Shown here piece by piece: positions 6,002-6,069 of a stretch of DNA of 6,069 nt; positions within the stretch are counted from its first letter, which is position 1; every line of letters starts with the position of its first letter. The stretch is from Pseudomonadota bacterium. Its GTDB lineage: Bacteria > Pseudomonadota > Alphaproteobacteria > Rhizobiales > Methylopilaceae. The notes under the pieces are model-generated. The model had not been told where the DNA came from and made no database searches. It saw only the letters and a program-made list of their open reading frames with translations. The stretch lies in assembly GCA_023430145.1 (NCBI GenBank), contig JAEZCD010000390.1:1-6069 (forward strand), read 5' to 3'. The position numbers were made by a program, and so were the translations under genes.

Positions 6002-6039
6002 GGGCTGGGGCGTCGGGACTTAGCTCGACCCTCCGCTCC

Positions 6040-6069
6040 CGTCATTGCGAGCGCAGCGAAGCAATCCAG
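6040..6069. repeat. REP-like intergenic repeat, cut by the window end
   Basis: The last 30 bases begin CGTCATTGCGAGCGCAG and end AGCAATCCAG. ATTGC (6044-6048) pairs with GCAAT (6061-6065) across a 12-base loop. I recognise this as a widespread extragenic palindromic repeat type in Bradyrhizobium and other Rhizobiales, usually found as pairs in opposite orientation; a partner would be outside the window. It starts 39 bases after the stop codon of the enolase-superfamily gene, a usual place for such elements. The 38 bases in between hold no feature I can support and no clear terminator. Confidence 0.65.

Noticed and set aside
6002..6039. Intrinsic terminator after the enolase-superfamily gene
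   Set aside because: Only a weak GTCG/CGAC pairing (6012-6015 with 6026-6029) is present, with no T-tract.

Overview
The window reads as high-GC chromosomal DNA (G+C roughly two thirds, judged by eye) from an alphaproteobacterium, most likely Hyphomicrobiales (Rhizobiales). The reasons are the rsmB then heparinase II/III-like gene order, the strong C/G third-position bias, a composite REP-like palindrome in the convergent gap, and a second REP-like repeat at the right edge of a type common in Bradyrhizobium-like genomes. The genus cannot be fixed from this alone.

Layout. Positions 1-497 (+) hold the C-terminal part of an RsmB-type 16S rRNA m5C methyltransferase. After a short gap comes a complete heparinase II/III family protein (591-2342, +). 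The next 312 bases lie between convergent genes and contain a 131-base palindrome of nested hairpins (2391-2521). Two genes then run leftward: an MmgE/PrpD family protein (4734-3364), followed 58 bases later by a GntR-family FCD-domain regulator (3305-2655), probably as one operon. A divergent intergenic region (4735-4882) is dense in repeats and palindromes. It separates that operon from a rightward enolase-superfamily gene (mandelate racemase/muconate lactonizing type, 4883-6001). A REP-like repeat begins at about 6040 and runs off the window.

How the genes may work together. The rsmB-heparinase pair is housekeeping synteny. From general knowledge of this order, purH often follows, but here a small catabolic-looking module follows instead: MmgE/PrpD, an FCD regulator and a divergent enolase-superfamily enzyme, with REP-like elements on both sides. 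By inference the regulator senses a small carboxylic acid and controls both divergent units through the central sites. These are tandem CGGTAT repeats 10 bases apart, directly followed by a GCGCAA-T-TTGCGC palindrome. No transporter is visible in the window.

The most unusual point is at the active sites. The enolase-superfamily protein appears to carry conservative substitutions at three canonical catalytic positions (Lys to Arg, metal-ligand Glu to Gln, dyad Asp to Asn). The MmgE/PrpD protein has Gln where the family usually has a His. The substrates are therefore unlikely to be predictable from the best-known members. No CRISPR array, tRNA, rRNA, transposase or defence gene was seen.
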